This document shows, one piece after another, positions 18,181 through 27,037 of a stretch of DNA of 64,000 nt (position 1 is its first letter; every line of letters begins with the position of its first letter). The translations under genes were made by a program, and so were the position numbers. The notes under the pieces were generated by a model. The model did no database searches. It was not told the DNA's origin and saw only the letters and a list, made by a program, of their open reading frames with translations. The DNA lies in NCBI GenBank assembly GCA_963715445.1, contig OY970240.1:2046001-2110000 (forward strand), given 5' to 3'. The stretch comes from JAAYBF01 sp963715445. Its GTDB lineage: Bacteria; Actinomycetota; Thermoleophilia; Solirubrobacterales; Thermoleophilaceae.

Positions 18181-18615
18181 ATGGCATACAGAGGCCACTA
18201 CGAACACTCGCTCGACGCGAAGAACCGGCTCAGCATCCCGGCGCGTTTCCGGGCGACCTTCTCCTCGGGCCTCGTTCTCGCCAAGGACAGCGACGACTGC
18301 ATCTCCGTATGGACCCCGGAGGGGCACGAGTCGATCATCGAGCGCGCGCTCGCGGGCAAGAACCCGCTCGGTCGCGAGTACAAGGGCGTGCAGCGCTTCT
18401 TCCAGTCCAACTCCTTCGACGTCGAGCTCGACTCGTCCGGCCGCGTCACGCTCCCGCCGCCTCTGCTCGCCTACGCGAAGATCGAGAAGGAGGTCGTCGT
18501 GGCTGGGGTGGGGGACCACCTCGAGGTCTGGGGCCGCGAGCGCTGGGATCAGGAGCAGCAGGCTCTCGATGCCAGCATCGGGGAGGTGACGGAGAGCCTT
18601 GGCGATCCTTCTTGA
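18181..18615 (+). CDS. mraZ: Transcriptional regulator MraZ
   Basis: The 144-residue protein has two SpoVT/AbrB-like MraZ domains: GHYEHSLDAKNRLSIPARFR near the N-terminus and SFDVELDSSGRVTLPPPLL in the second half. MraZ forms rings that bind direct repeats in front of its own operon and represses it. It is the first gene of the dcw cluster. The ribosome binding site is weak (CGGAA before ATG 18181). It is followed by rsmH with a one-base gap, or an overlap if rsmH starts at TTG 18599. Confidence 0.95.
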   Translation: MAYRGHYEHSLDAKNRLSIPARFRATFSSGLVLAKDSDDCISVWTPEGHESIIERALAGKNPLGREYKGVQRFFQSNSFDVELDSSGRVTLPPPLLAYAKIEKEVVVAGVGDHLEVWGRERWDQEQQALDASIGEVTESLGDPS

Positions 18616-18616
18616 C

Positions 18617-19570
18617 ATGACCCGCGCGCACGTACCCGTCCTGGCCGGTGAGCTGATCGAGCTGACCAACCCGGCCCCGGGCGACAATGTCGTGGACTGC
18701 ACCTTCGGCGCGGGCGGCCACGCCCGGCTGATGGCGGACCGCATCGGCTCCACCGGCACGCTCGTCTGCGTGGACCGCGATCCCGCCGCGGAGGAGCGCT
18801 TCGAGGAGCTCGCCGCCGAGGTGGCGTGCGAGACCCGCTTCCTGCGCATGGACTACGCCGACGCGCTCGAGCTGCTGAGCGCGGAGGGCTTCGAGGCGGA
18901 CCTCGTCTACATGGACCTGGGCGTGTCCTCGATGCAGGTGGACACGCGCGAGCGCGGCTTCTCCTACTCCTACGACGCGCCGCTCGACATGCGCATGGAT
19001 CCCTCGCAGGAGCTCGACGCGCGCACGATCGTCAACGAGTACGACGAGCGGCAGCTCGCCCAGCTCTTCCGCCGCTACGGCGAGGATCCCGGGGCCCACG
19101 CGATCGCGCGTGAGATCGGCCACCGCCGCCGCCGCGCACCGCTCGAGACCACCGGCCAGCTGGTCGACGCGATCGAGGCGGCCACTCCGGCGTTCGTGCG
19201 GCGCAAGTTCGGCGGGGGGCACCCCGCCAAGCGCGTGTTCCAGGCGATCCGCATCGCCGTGAACGACGAGCTCGGCTCGCTGGACCGCGCCCTTCCCGCC
19301 GCTTGGAACGTGCTGCGCCAAGAGGGCCGCCTGGCCGCCATCTCCTTCCACTCGCTCGAGGACCGGCGCGTCAAGCGCTTCCTCGCCGAGCGCGCCCGCG
19401 GCTGCGTCTGCCCGCCGGACCTGCCGGTCTGCGTGTGCGGCCACGAGCCCGAGGCCGACCTGCTGACCCGCCGCGCTGTGGCGCCCACCCCTGGTGAGGT
19501 CGCGGACAACCCGCGCTCCAAGTCGGGGCGCCTGCGCGTGGCGCGCAAGATCAACGAGGAGCGGAGCTGA
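18617..19570 (+). CDS. rsmH: 16S rRNA (cytosine-1402-N4)-methyltransferase
   Basis: RsmH (MraW) methylates C1402 in the ribosomal P site using S-adenosylmethionine. From ATG 18617 it has 317 residues, starting MTRAHVPVLAGELIEL as in the family. Seen: the SAM-binding VVDCTFGAGGHA, YMDLGVSSMQVD, RGFSYSYDAPLDMRMD and the closing ISFHSLEDRRVKRFL. A TTG at 18599 in the same frame would add six residues and overlap mraZ; GGGAGG at 18581-18586 could serve it. The last base of its stop is the first base of the ftsL ATG. Confidence 0.94.
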   Translation: MTRAHVPVLAGELIELTNPAPGDNVVDCTFGAGGHARLMADRIGSTGTLVCVDRDPAAEERFEELAAEVACETRFLRMDYADALELLSAEGFEADLVYMDLGVSSMQVDTRERGFSYSYDAPLDMRMDPSQELDARTIVNEYDERQLAQLFRRYGEDPGAHAIAREIGHRRRRAPLETTGQLVDAIEAATPAFVRRKFGGGHPAKRVFQAIRIAVNDELGSLDRALPAAWNVLRQEGRLAAISFHSLEDRRVKRFLAERARGCVCPPDLPVCVCGHEPEADLLTRRAVAPTPGEVADNPRSKSGRLRVARKINEERS

Positions 19571-20061
19571 TGGCCCGCGCTGCCGCTGCCCGGGTGCCCG
19601 CGCCCGCCCGCCGCGCCTCCACGCGCACCGCTCCCGCACGTCCCGCACGCCGCCCGGCGCCCGCGGCTCGTCCCGCTTCTGCCTCGCGTGCACGTATCGC
19701 GGTGCGCTCGCACTCCGCGACGCTGCTCGACCGCCTCCTCCACAGCCCGGCGCTGATCGGCCTCGTCTTCGTGCTGCTCGTTGGGGTCGTCTTCTCCAAC
19801 GTCGCCCTGCTCCAGAAGAGCCGCGGGATCACGCAGGCGAGCGCCCGCGCGACGATGATCAAGCACGAGAACGCGCGCCTGCGCGCCGAGGTTGCCCGGC
19901 TCGGCTCGAGCGAGCGGATCCAGCAGGTCGCCGCCGAGCGCGGCCTCGTGCTCCCGGCTCCCGGTGAGGTGCGCTACCTGCGCTCGCGCCCATCGATCGA
20001 CGCTCGCAACGCCTCCCAGCGGATCGGCGCGGGGGCAACCGCCGAGCAGCCGGTGCAGTAG
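19570..20061 (+). CDS. ftsL: FtsL-like cell division protein
   Basis: The 163-residue bitopic protein has an Ala/Pro/Arg-rich cytosolic N-terminus (about 1-55), one membrane helix (ALIGLVFVLLVGVVFSNVAL, about 60-80), a coiled-coil segment (about 85-115, with regular Leu and Arg) and a short extracytoplasmic tail. It sits between rsmH and the division transpeptidase, the standard place for ftsL, which is poorly conserved in sequence. With FtsQ and FtsW it should activate septal wall synthesis. The ATG overlaps the rsmH stop by one base. Confidence 0.8.
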   Translation: MARAAAARVPAPARRASTRTAPARPARRPAPAARPASASRARIAVRSHSATLLDRLLHSPALIGLVFVLLVGVVFSNVALLQKSRGITQASARATMIKHENARLRAEVARLGSSERIQQVAAERGLVLPAPGEVRYLRSRPSIDARNASQRIGAGATAEQPVQ

Positions 20062-20069
20062 GGGCGCCT

Positions 20070-21713
20070 GTGCGGCTCATCGATCGCCGTATCGGGCTTC
20101 TCTTCGCGATATTCATCCTCCTTCTGGGCGCCGCCACGGCGCGCGCGGCCTGGCTCGGCACCGCGAGATCCGGTGAGCTCTCAGAGCGCGCGGTCACCCA
20201 GCAGGAGGAGGACATCGAGGTTCAGGCCCGCCGCGGGACGATCACCGATCGCAACGGCGTCGAGCTGGCCGTCTCCGAGGACTCGGTGTCGGTGTTCGCC
20301 AACCCGATGCTGATCGACGACCCGGCTGGCGCGGCGTCCAAGCTCGCGCTGCCCCTGGGGATGCTCGAGGAGGACCTGACTGAGCTGCTCAGCGATCGCG
20401 AGCGCGGCTTCGTCTACCTGCGGCGCAAGCTCGACCCGGAGGTCCAGGACAAGGTCGAGAAGCTCGGGATCGAGGGTATTGGCAGCGTCATGGAGCCGCG
20501 TCGCACCTACCCGCAGGGCGCCCTCGCCGGCCAGCTGATCGGCGCCGTCGGGACCGACAACGAGGGGCTCACCGGCATCGAGAACCAGTACGAGGAGCAG
20601 CTCCACGGCACCGACGGCCACCGCAGGATGGTCAAGGACGCTCTCGGAGAGCCGATCTCGATCGTCGAGACCGAGCGCGCCGAGCCGGGCGAGGACATGC
20701 GGCTGACGATCGACGCGGCGCTGCAGGAGCGCACCGAGGCCGTGATGGCCGAGGTGGTGACCGGCACCCAGCCGGCCGGCGCCACGGCGCTGGTGATGGA
20801 CCCGCGCAACGGCGAGGTGCTCGCTCTGGCCAACTGGCCGCGCGTGGACCCGAACGAGATCGGCAGCTCCGCCGAGGAGGCGCGCGAGAACAAGGCGGTG
20901 GCCTCGAGCTACGAGCCGGGATCGACCTTCAAGGCCTTCACCGTCGCCGGGGCGCTGGAGGACGGCCTGATCAAGCCGGAGACGCGCTTCGACCTGCCGT
21001 CGCAGCTGCAGGTGGCCGACCGCACCATCGGGGAGGCGCACGACCGCGGCGCCGTGAACCTCTCGACGGCCGAGATCCTCGCCCAGTCGTCGAACGTCGG
21101 CTCGGTGATGATCGGCATGAAGCTGGGCGCCAAGCGCTTCGACCACTGGGTGCGCCGCTTCGGGTTCGGCTCCCTGACGGGGATCAACCTCCCGGGCGAG
21201 TCGGGCGGGATCGTGCCCCGGCCCAGGAACTACTCGGGCTCCTCGATCGGCAACCTGCCGATCGGGCAGGGCCTCGCGGTGACCCCGATCCAGATGGCGG
21301 CCGGGTACTCGGCGCTCGCCAACGGCGGCGTGCTGCACCGGCCGCACGTCGTGGCGGGTGAGACGGACGAGGGCCGCAGGATCGTGTCCCCGCGCACCGC
21401 GCGGCAGGTGGCGACGATGCTCGAGGGCGTGCTGGCGGCAGGCGGCACCGCCGAGGAGGCCTCGATACCGGGCTACGAGCTCGCCGGCAAGACGGGGACC
21501 GCCGAGAAGGCGGACCCCGAGACGGGCGGCTACTCGGAGTTCAAGTTCTTCGCGTCCTTCATCGGCTTCGCCCCGGCCAAGGACCCGCGCCTCATGGTCG
21601 CGGTGATGGTCGACGAGCCGAAGGGCATGTACTACGGCGGCGAGGTGGCCGCGCCGGCCTTCGAGAAGATCATGGAGTTCGCGCTGCCCTACATGCGCAT
21701 CCCGCCTCACTGA
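20070..21713 (+). CDS. ftsI: Division-specific penicillin-binding protein (FtsI/PBP3)
   Basis: This class B transpeptidase crosslinks septal peptidoglycan. The 547-residue protein has an N-terminal membrane anchor (about 8-28), a dimerisation/pedestal domain (RRGTITDRNGVELAVS) and a transpeptidase domain with the nucleophile Ser285 in SYEPGSTFKAF, the SSN motif at 340-342 and KTG at 474-476. No PASTA domains are present. The GTG start is 8 bases after ftsL. A strong hairpin follows the gene, so the first dcw transcript may end here. Confidence 0.94.
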   Translation: MRLIDRRIGLLFAIFILLLGAATARAAWLGTARSGELSERAVTQQEEDIEVQARRGTITDRNGVELAVSEDSVSVFANPMLIDDPAGAASKLALPLGMLEEDLTELLSDRERGFVYLRRKLDPEVQDKVEKLGIEGIGSVMEPRRTYPQGALAGQLIGAVGTDNEGLTGIENQYEEQLHGTDGHRRMVKDALGEPISIVETERAEPGEDMRLTIDAALQERTEAVMAEVVTGTQPAGATALVMDPRNGEVLALANWPRVDPNEIGSSAEEARENKAVASSYEPGSTFKAFTVAGALEDGLIKPETRFDLPSQLQVADRTIGEAHDRGAVNLSTAEILAQSSNVGSVMIGMKLGAKRFDHWVRRFGFGSLTGINLPGESGGIVPRPRNYSGSSIGNLPIGQGLAVTPIQMAAGYSALANGGVLHRPHVVAGETDEGRRIVSPRTARQVATMLEGVLAAGGTAEEASIPGYELAGKTGTAEKADPETGGYSEFKFFASFIGFAPAKDPRLMVAVMVDEPKGMYYGGEVAAPAFEKIMEFALPYMRIPPH

Positions 21714-21765
21714 CCTTCACATCCGCCGACCTTGGCTCGGCGACGAAGGGCTTGCTTTCAGGTTT

Positions 21766-21802
21766 GGGCGAGTTGCGGCCGCATTGTGGCCGCAACTCGC
21801 CC
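21766..21802. terminator. Perfect 15-bp-stem hairpin after ftsI
   Basis: GGGCGAGTTGCGGCC (21766-21780) and its exact reverse complement (21788-21802) enclose a seven-base loop. It lies between the convergent ftsI and the secreted-protein gene, where it would stop transcription from both sides. A smaller CGCCGA/TCGGCG hairpin precedes it. Confidence 0.75.
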
Positions 21803-21829
21803 GTCGGCCTTTACACGGTGGCGGGATCC

Positions 21830-23200
21830 TCAGTTGGGGGCGTGGACGCCGCGGGCGCCGTAGGGGCGCTCGGAGCCGAAGGCCTGGGACTCGAGCGTGG
21901 GGCGGCTGGAGTTGTCCGTGCGCGCCACGATCTGGCAGAGCGCTCCGGGGAAGGGCCGCCGTGAGGCCTGACGCCCGTACGGGTCGGTGTACCAGCGGCG
22001 TGGGCCGCGGCGGTTGCGGACCGTCGTCTGGTTGAAGTACGTCTCGCGGTGCGAGCCGTCGAAGGGCGAGCGGGGGTCGTCGAAGGCGAGCGGGGCCGCT
22101 CGCGTGCCGTAGCCGGTGGCCACGTCGCACGCGCTGCCGCTGGCCCGCTCTCCGCTCACGGGGCGCTCCCAGCAGGCTCCGACGGTCCTGGCGAGGCCGC
22201 CGGGCTGCGCCGGATCGAAGTAGCGGGCGGGGTTGAACACCGCGAAGTGGGGGTCCCAGCGGGCGATCTGGCGCCCGCTGGAAGTGGTGAGGCTGTTGGA
22301 GGAGGCCCAGTTCTCGTACAGCCCGCGGGCGAACATCGAGAAGCGGTCCGGGGGCACGAGCAGGTAGCGCTCGACGCAGGCGCGGTCTGGGATCCCGCGT
22401 GCGCCGGGCCCGGCGGGAAATGCGGGCGCGCCGCCGGCTGGGACCGCCGTGCGCAGGTCGCACGAGCGCGTGAAGCGGCTCGGGCTGCCGAAGCGGGCGA
22501 GGGTCGTGGTGAGCAGGCGCGTCCCGTCGCTGCAGGCGACGGCGTAGATCAGCTCGTGGGGGTTGTTGGCGAAGGCGTCACCGGAGTGGGTGCCCTGGTG
22601 GATCTTGGCGAGGAAGTCGCAGCGCACGCCGATCTCGCGCCGCCCCTTGCGCGTGGCGCGCAGCAGCGGCACGTCGTTGGCCCACTCCACCTTGTGGCCG
22701 ACGTGGTCCTCGTGGCGCGTTGGCGTGCCCGGGTTGGCGCGCGTGTATGCGTCGAGCGCCTCGCCGGCCACACCGAACGGGAGCCCGCCGCCGAGGCGCC
22801 GGGCAACCCAGCGGTAGAGGTCGGAGCTGCGCGGGTCGCGGCCGTGCTCGTGCCCGAAGGCGCACCGCCGGCCGGTTGCCGGGTCCCTGACCACGGGAGG
22901 GTGCCAGCCGGGATAGAGCTTGCCGCCCGGCCCGCGCGTGGCGTAGCGGTCGTGGAGGGTCGCCGGGCAGCTGTCGAAGCGCCCGGGCCGCCAGATGCCG
23001 TACGAGCGGGCCGGGCGCGCGCCCGAATCGGGGGTCAGCGTGAGGCCCGCCGAGGCGCTTGCCGGGGTGCGCTCGGCGGCGGGCGCGTCAGCAGGCCAAG
23101 CGGCGGGCGCGGCGGCAGGCCAAGCCGCGGGCGCGGCGGCAGGCCAGAGCACGGCCGCGGCCGTCAGAGCGAGCAGGGCTGTGACGTGCGCGGCCGGCAT
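21830..23200 (-). CDS. Secreted protein of unknown function
   Basis: From ATG 23200 it has 456 residues; a TTG at 23212 would add four. A signal peptide is followed by an Ala/Pro/Trp repeat (WPAAAPAA-like, three 8-residue units). The mature part is rich in His, Arg and Cys, with FGHEHG, RHEDHVGHKVEW and IHQGTHSGDAFANNPHEL, which could bind a metal, and paired cysteines suited to an extracellular protein. I do not recognise the family. It is transcribed against the dcw cluster and separates ftsI from murE, an unusual interruption. Confidence 0.75.
   Translation of the reverse strand: MPAAHVTALLALTAAAVLWPAAAPAAWPAAAPAAWPADAPAAERTPASASAGLTLTPDSGARPARSYGIWRPGRFDSCPATLHDRYATRGPGGKLYPGWHPPVVRDPATGRRCAFGHEHGRDPRSSDLYRWVARRLGGGLPFGVAGEALDAYTRANPGTPTRHEDHVGHKVEWANDVPLLRATRKGRREIGVRCDFLAKIHQGTHSGDAFANNPHELIYAVACSDGTRLLTTTLARFGSPSRFTRSCDLRTAVPAGGAPAFPAGPGARGIPDRACVERYLLVPPDRFSMFARGLYENWASSNSLTTSSGRQIARWDPHFAVFNPARYFDPAQPGGLARTVGACWERPVSGERASGSACDVATGYGTRAAPLAFDDPRSPFDGSHRETYFNQTTVRNRRGPRRWYTDPYGRQASRRPFPGALCQIVARTDNSSRPTLESQAFGSERPYGARGVHAPN
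23090..23161 (-). repeat. Three tandem 24-bp units
   Basis: Three consecutive 24-base units (23090, 23114, 23138), the first two nearly identical and the third diverged, encode the Ala/Pro/Trp octapeptide repeats after the signal peptide of the secreted protein. Copy number may vary between strains. Confidence 0.7.
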
Positions 23201-23258
23201 CCCCTCGCTCAACCCCCGAGCCTGCGCCTCGATGCGCTGGGACGCCCGATGGCGGCTT

Positions 23259-23264
23259 TAGACT
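23259..23264 (+). promoter_or_regulatory. Putative -10 box of murE
   Basis: TAGACT stands four bases before GTG 23269 and ten before ATG 23275. As the gene upstream is on the other strand, murE needs its own promoter in this short gap of under 70 bases. No Shine-Dalgarno sequence is visible, so a very short leader or none is likely. Confidence 0.35.
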
Positions 23265-23268
23265 GCAT

Positions 23269-24720
23269 GTGTCCATGACCCTCCGAGAGCTGATGGGGAG
23301 CGGGGCTCCGGAGGTGGAGATCACGGGGCTCGCCTATTCGAGCAGGAGCGTCTCCCCGGGGGCGCTCTTCTTCTGCGTTCCCGGATTCACGGCGGACGGC
23401 CACGATTTCGCGGCTGACGCGGTGGAGCGGGGAGCCGCGGCGCTCGTCTGCGAGCGCGAGCTCGGCCTCGGCGTCCCGGAAGAGCTGGTCCCGGACGTCC
23501 GGGCGGCGATGGGCCCGATCGCCGCGCGCTTCCACGGCGACCCCACGGCCTCTCTGCGCGTGATCGGCATCACGGGCACCAACGGCAAGACGACCACCGC
23601 CTTCCTCGTGCGCGACGTGCTGGAGGCCGGAGGCGTGCCCGCCGGACTGCTCGGCACGGTCAAGCAGGTGGTCGGCGGCGTGGAGGAGGCGGCCGAGCGG
23701 ACGACGCCCGAGGCCGTTGACCTCCAGGCGACCTTCCGCCGGATGCTCGACGGCGGCGATTCGGCGTGCGCAATGGAGGTGTCCTCGCACGCGCTCGAGC
23801 TGGGGCGAGCGGCGGGCACACGCTTCGCGTGCCGCGTCTTCACCAACCTGACTCAGGACCACCTGGACTTCCACGAGGACATGGAGTCCTACTACCTCGC
23901 CAAGCGGCGGCTCTTCGAGGGCCGGGGGATCTCGGTGGTCAACGTGGACGACGAGCACGGCAGGCGGCTGGCCGGCGAGGTGGAGGGAGCGGTGACCTTC
24001 GCCATAGACACGGAAGCGAGCTACCGCGCTCGCGATGTCCGCTTCGACATGTCGGGAGCGGCCTTCACCGTGGACACGCCGGACGGGCCGCTCGAGCTGA
24101 CGACGCCGCTGCCGGGCCTCTTCAACGTTCGCAACGCGCTCGCGGCGCTCGCCGTGGGCCGTGAGATGGGCGTGAGCGCCGCCGACTGCCAGGTCGGCCT
24201 CGCGGGGGCGACGCCGGTCCCGGGCCGCTTCGAGCCGATCGACGAGGGCCAGCCCTTCGGTGTGCTGGTGGACTACGCGCACACCCCCGACTCGCTCGAG
24301 AACGTGCTGCGCGCCGCGCGCGACCTGACCGAGGGAGACCTGCGCGTGGTGTTCGGCGCGGGAGGCGACCGCGATCGCGGCAAGCGGCCGCTGATGGGGG
24401 AGGTGGCTGCGCGGCTCGCCGACGCGGTCTTCGTCACCTCGGACAACCCGCGCTCGGAGGAGCCGGAGGCGATCGTCGAGGAGATTCTTCAGGGCTTGGG
24501 CGAGGGCGCGAGCGCCGGCGTCGTGCGCGAGGTCGACCGCAGGCGGGCGATCTCGGTGGCGCTCGGGTCCGCGGAGCCGGGCGATGTCGTCGTCATCGCC
24601 GGCAAGGGCCACGAGCAGGGCCAGGAGTTCGTCGATGGGCGCAAGGAGCCGTTCGACGACCGAGAGGTCGCGCGCGAGGCGCTGCGGGAGCTTGCGGGAG
24701 GTGGACGATGGAAGGCGTGA
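23269..24720 (+). CDS. murE: UDP-MurNAc-tripeptide synthetase MurE
   Basis: MurE adds the third amino acid to UDP-MurNAc-L-Ala-D-Glu. The 483-residue protein shows the ATP loop GITGTNGKTTTAFL, VSSHALELGR, the central domain TNLTQDHLDFH, and DNPR at about 392-395, the signature for meso-diaminopimelate as substrate. The GTG at 23269 and ATG at 23275 are both possible starts. It overlaps murF by 13 bases. It begins the second block of the dcw cluster, downstream of the inserted secreted-protein gene. Confidence 0.95.
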   Translation: MSMTLRELMGSGAPEVEITGLAYSSRSVSPGALFFCVPGFTADGHDFAADAVERGAAALVCERELGLGVPEELVPDVRAAMGPIAARFHGDPTASLRVIGITGTNGKTTTAFLVRDVLEAGGVPAGLLGTVKQVVGGVEEAAERTTPEAVDLQATFRRMLDGGDSACAMEVSSHALELGRAAGTRFACRVFTNLTQDHLDFHEDMESYYLAKRRLFEGRGISVVNVDDEHGRRLAGEVEGAVTFAIDTEASYRARDVRFDMSGAAFTVDTPDGPLELTTPLPGLFNVRNALAALAVGREMGVSAADCQVGLAGATPVPGRFEPIDEGQPFGVLVDYAHTPDSLENVLRAARDLTEGDLRVVFGAGGDRDRGKRPLMGEVAARLADAVFVTSDNPRSEEPEAIVEEILQGLGEGASAGVVREVDRRRAISVALGSAEPGDVVVIAGKGHEQGQEFVDGRKEPFDDREVAREALRELAGGGRWKA

Positions 24721-26063
24721 CCGCGGGCTGGGTGGCCGCTGCCGCCGGCGCGCAGCTGGCGGCGGGCGCCCCGGAGGCGCCGGGTCCCCGCCGCGCGACG
24801 GTGGACACCCGCGAGTGCGGGCCCGGCGACCTGTTCGTGGGCCTGCTCGGCGAGCGTGCCGACGGCGGCTCGTTCGCCCCCGAGGCGCTCACCAAGGGGG
24901 CGTGGGGGGTGATCGTCGAGCCGGCGCACGCCGAGCGGGCTCTCCGCGCGGCCCCAGCAGGCGCCGCGGTCCTCGTAGTCCCCGACAGCCTCGCCGCGCT
25001 CTGGGACCTGGCGCGCTCCTGGCGGCGCGAGCTGGGCCCCAAGGTGGTCGGCGTCACCGGCTCGACCGGCAAGACCTCGACCAAGGACATCCTCGCGGCG
25101 GTGCTCGGGCCACACCTGACCACCCATGCCAGCCCCCAGAACTACAACACCGGGATCGGGATGCCGCTGACGATCCTCGAGGCGGGCCGGGGCGTCGAGG
25201 CGATGGTGCTCGAGATGGGGATGCGCGGGGAGGGCCAGATCCGCAAGCTGGCCGGGATCGCCGAGCCCGACGTCGGCGTGATCGTCAACGTCGGCCCAGT
25301 GCACCTGGAATTGCTCGGGACCATCGAGCGCGTGGCCGCCGCAAAGGCGGAGCTGATCAGGGACCTGCCTCCCGGCGCCAGCTGCGTGGTGCCGGCGAGC
25401 GAGCCGCTGCTCGAGGAGCACCTGCGCGACGATCTCGAGACGATCTCCTTCGGTCCCGGCGGTGACGTGATGCTGCTCTCGTTTGCCGCGGGAGAGGGCG
25501 CAGGCGGTGCGTTCGGAGGGGTGGCCGAGATCGAGGCCCGCGGTGAGCGGATCCTGGTCGATCTGCCCTATGCAGAGCCCTACAACCTGCTCAACACGCT
25601 TGCGGCCGTCGCCGCGGCGGTGGCGATCGGGGTGCGGCCGTCCGGCCTCGTCGACGTCCGCTTCAGCTCGCTCCGCGGGGAGATCGTGGAGCTGCCCGGA
25701 GGCGTGACCGTGGTCAACGACTGCTACAACGCCAACCCGATGTCCATGCGGGCGGCACTCAAGCACCTCGCCGAGACGCCCGCGGATCGCCGCGTGGCCG
25801 TGCTCGGCACGATGGCGGAGCTGGGCTCCGGATCGGCCGAGTTCCACCGCGAGATCGGCACGGAGGCCGCCGCGCTCGGGATCGACGTGCTCGTGACCGT
25901 GGGCGAGGACGCGCTGCCCTATGCCGAGGCCTTCGACGGCGAGCGCTACGCCGCCGGTACGCCTGAGGAGGCGAGTGCGCTGCTCGAGGAGATCGCGCTG
26001 CCCGGCGACCGCGTGCTGATCAAGGGCTCCCGCTCGGTCGGGCTCGAGAGGGTGCTGGCCTAG
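24708..26063 (+). CDS. murF: UDP-MurNAc-tripeptide D-Ala-D-Ala ligase MurF
   Basis: MurF attaches D-Ala-D-Ala to complete the UDP-MurNAc-pentapeptide. The 451-residue protein has the three Mur ligase domains: an N-terminal UDP-binding part, the ATP loop GVTGSTGKTSTKD with SPQNYNTGIGMPLT, and a C-terminal domain starting around DCYNANPMSMRAAL and GTMAELG. The start is set by the ATG inside the end of murE (13-base overlap). Its stop TAG overlaps the GTG of mraY by one base. Confidence 0.95.
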   Translation: MEGVTAGWVAAAAGAQLAAGAPEAPGPRRATVDTRECGPGDLFVGLLGERADGGSFAPEALTKGAWGVIVEPAHAERALRAAPAGAAVLVVPDSLAALWDLARSWRRELGPKVVGVTGSTGKTSTKDILAAVLGPHLTTHASPQNYNTGIGMPLTILEAGRGVEAMVLEMGMRGEGQIRKLAGIAEPDVGVIVNVGPVHLELLGTIERVAAAKAELIRDLPPGASCVVPASEPLLEEHLRDDLETISFGPGGDVMLLSFAAGEGAGGAFGGVAEIEARGERILVDLPYAEPYNLLNTLAAVAAAVAIGVRPSGLVDVRFSSLRGEIVELPGGVTVVNDCYNANPMSMRAALKHLAETPADRRVAVLGTMAELGSGSAEFHREIGTEAAALGIDVLVTVGEDALPYAEAFDGERYAAGTPEEASALLEEIALPGDRVLIKGSRSVGLERVLA

Positions 26064-27037
26064 TGGGCGAGATCCTGATCGCGGGGATGGCCTCCCTGCT
26101 GATCTGCATCTTCCTCGGCCCGAAGTTCATCGAGCGCCTGCGCGAGAAGGCGTTCGGCCAGCACATCCGCGAGGACGGCCCGGCGGGCCACCACGAGAAG
26201 GCCGGCACCCCGACGATGGGCGGGATCATCATCTTCATCGCGGTCGCGGTGCCGTTCCTGATCCTCACCGACTACCGCGCGATCAGCCTGGTGGTCCTCG
26301 CGGTAGCGCTGGCCACCGCGACGCTCGGCTTCGCCGACGACTGGATCAAGATCCAGAAGCGCCGCTCGCTCGGCGTGAACGGCCGCACGAAGCTCGCGGT
26401 GCAGGCGCTGATCGCCATCGGCCTGTGGCTCGCGGCGACCGAGTACGTGGGGCTGAACGACACGCTGCGCCTGCGCGTGGTCGACGCCTCGGTGGACCTT
26501 GGCTACTTCTACCCGGTGCTGATCCTGCTGGTGCTGCTCGGCACCACCAACGCGGTGAACCTCACCGACGGCCTCGACGGCCTGGCGGCCGGCTGCTGCG
26601 CCATCGTCCTGCTCGCGTTCACGGCGATGACGTTCATCACGCCGGGCGCGCCGCAGGAGGACCTGGCGCTGCTCTGCGCCTGTCTCGTGGGCGCCTGCGT
26701 GGGGTTCCTCTGGTTCAACTCGTTCCCGGCCGGGGTGTTCATGGGGGACACCGGCTCGCTGGGGTTGGGGGGTGCGATCGCGGCGCTGGCTGTGATGACC
26801 AAGACCGAGGTGCTGCTGCTGATCACCGGCGGCATCTTCGTCATCGAGGCGCTCTCGGTCGTGATCCAGGTGATCGCCTTCCAGCGCTTCCGCAGGCGCG
26901 TCTTCCTGATGGCCCCGATCCACCACCACTTCGAGATGCTGGCCTGGTCGGAGACCAAGATCATCCTGCGCTTCTGGATCGTCGCGGCGATCTGCAGCGC
27001 GATCGGCTTCACGCTCTACCAAGCGTCGATCCCCTAG
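26063..27037 (+). CDS. mraY: Phospho-MurNAc-pentapeptide translocase MraY
   Basis: This integral membrane enzyme transfers phospho-MurNAc-pentapeptide to undecaprenyl phosphate and makes lipid I. The 324-residue protein has about ten membrane segments and the motifs AGTPTMGGI, FADDWIKI, NAVNLTDGLDGLAAG, FMGDTGSLGLGG and APIHHHFE. The GTG start shares one base with the murF stop, and its own TAG shares one base with the murD GTG. Confidence 0.96.
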   Translation: MGEILIAGMASLLICIFLGPKFIERLREKAFGQHIREDGPAGHHEKAGTPTMGGIIIFIAVAVPFLILTDYRAISLVVLAVALATATLGFADDWIKIQKRRSLGVNGRTKLAVQALIAIGLWLAATEYVGLNDTLRLRVVDASVDLGYFYPVLILLVLLGTTNAVNLTDGLDGLAAGCCAIVLLAFTAMTFITPGAPQEDLALLCACLVGACVGFLWFNSFPAGVFMGDTGSLGLGGAIAALAVMTKTEVLLLITGGIFVIEALSVVIQVIAFQRFRRRVFLMAPIHHHFEMLAWSETKIILRFWIVAAICSAIGFTLYQASIP

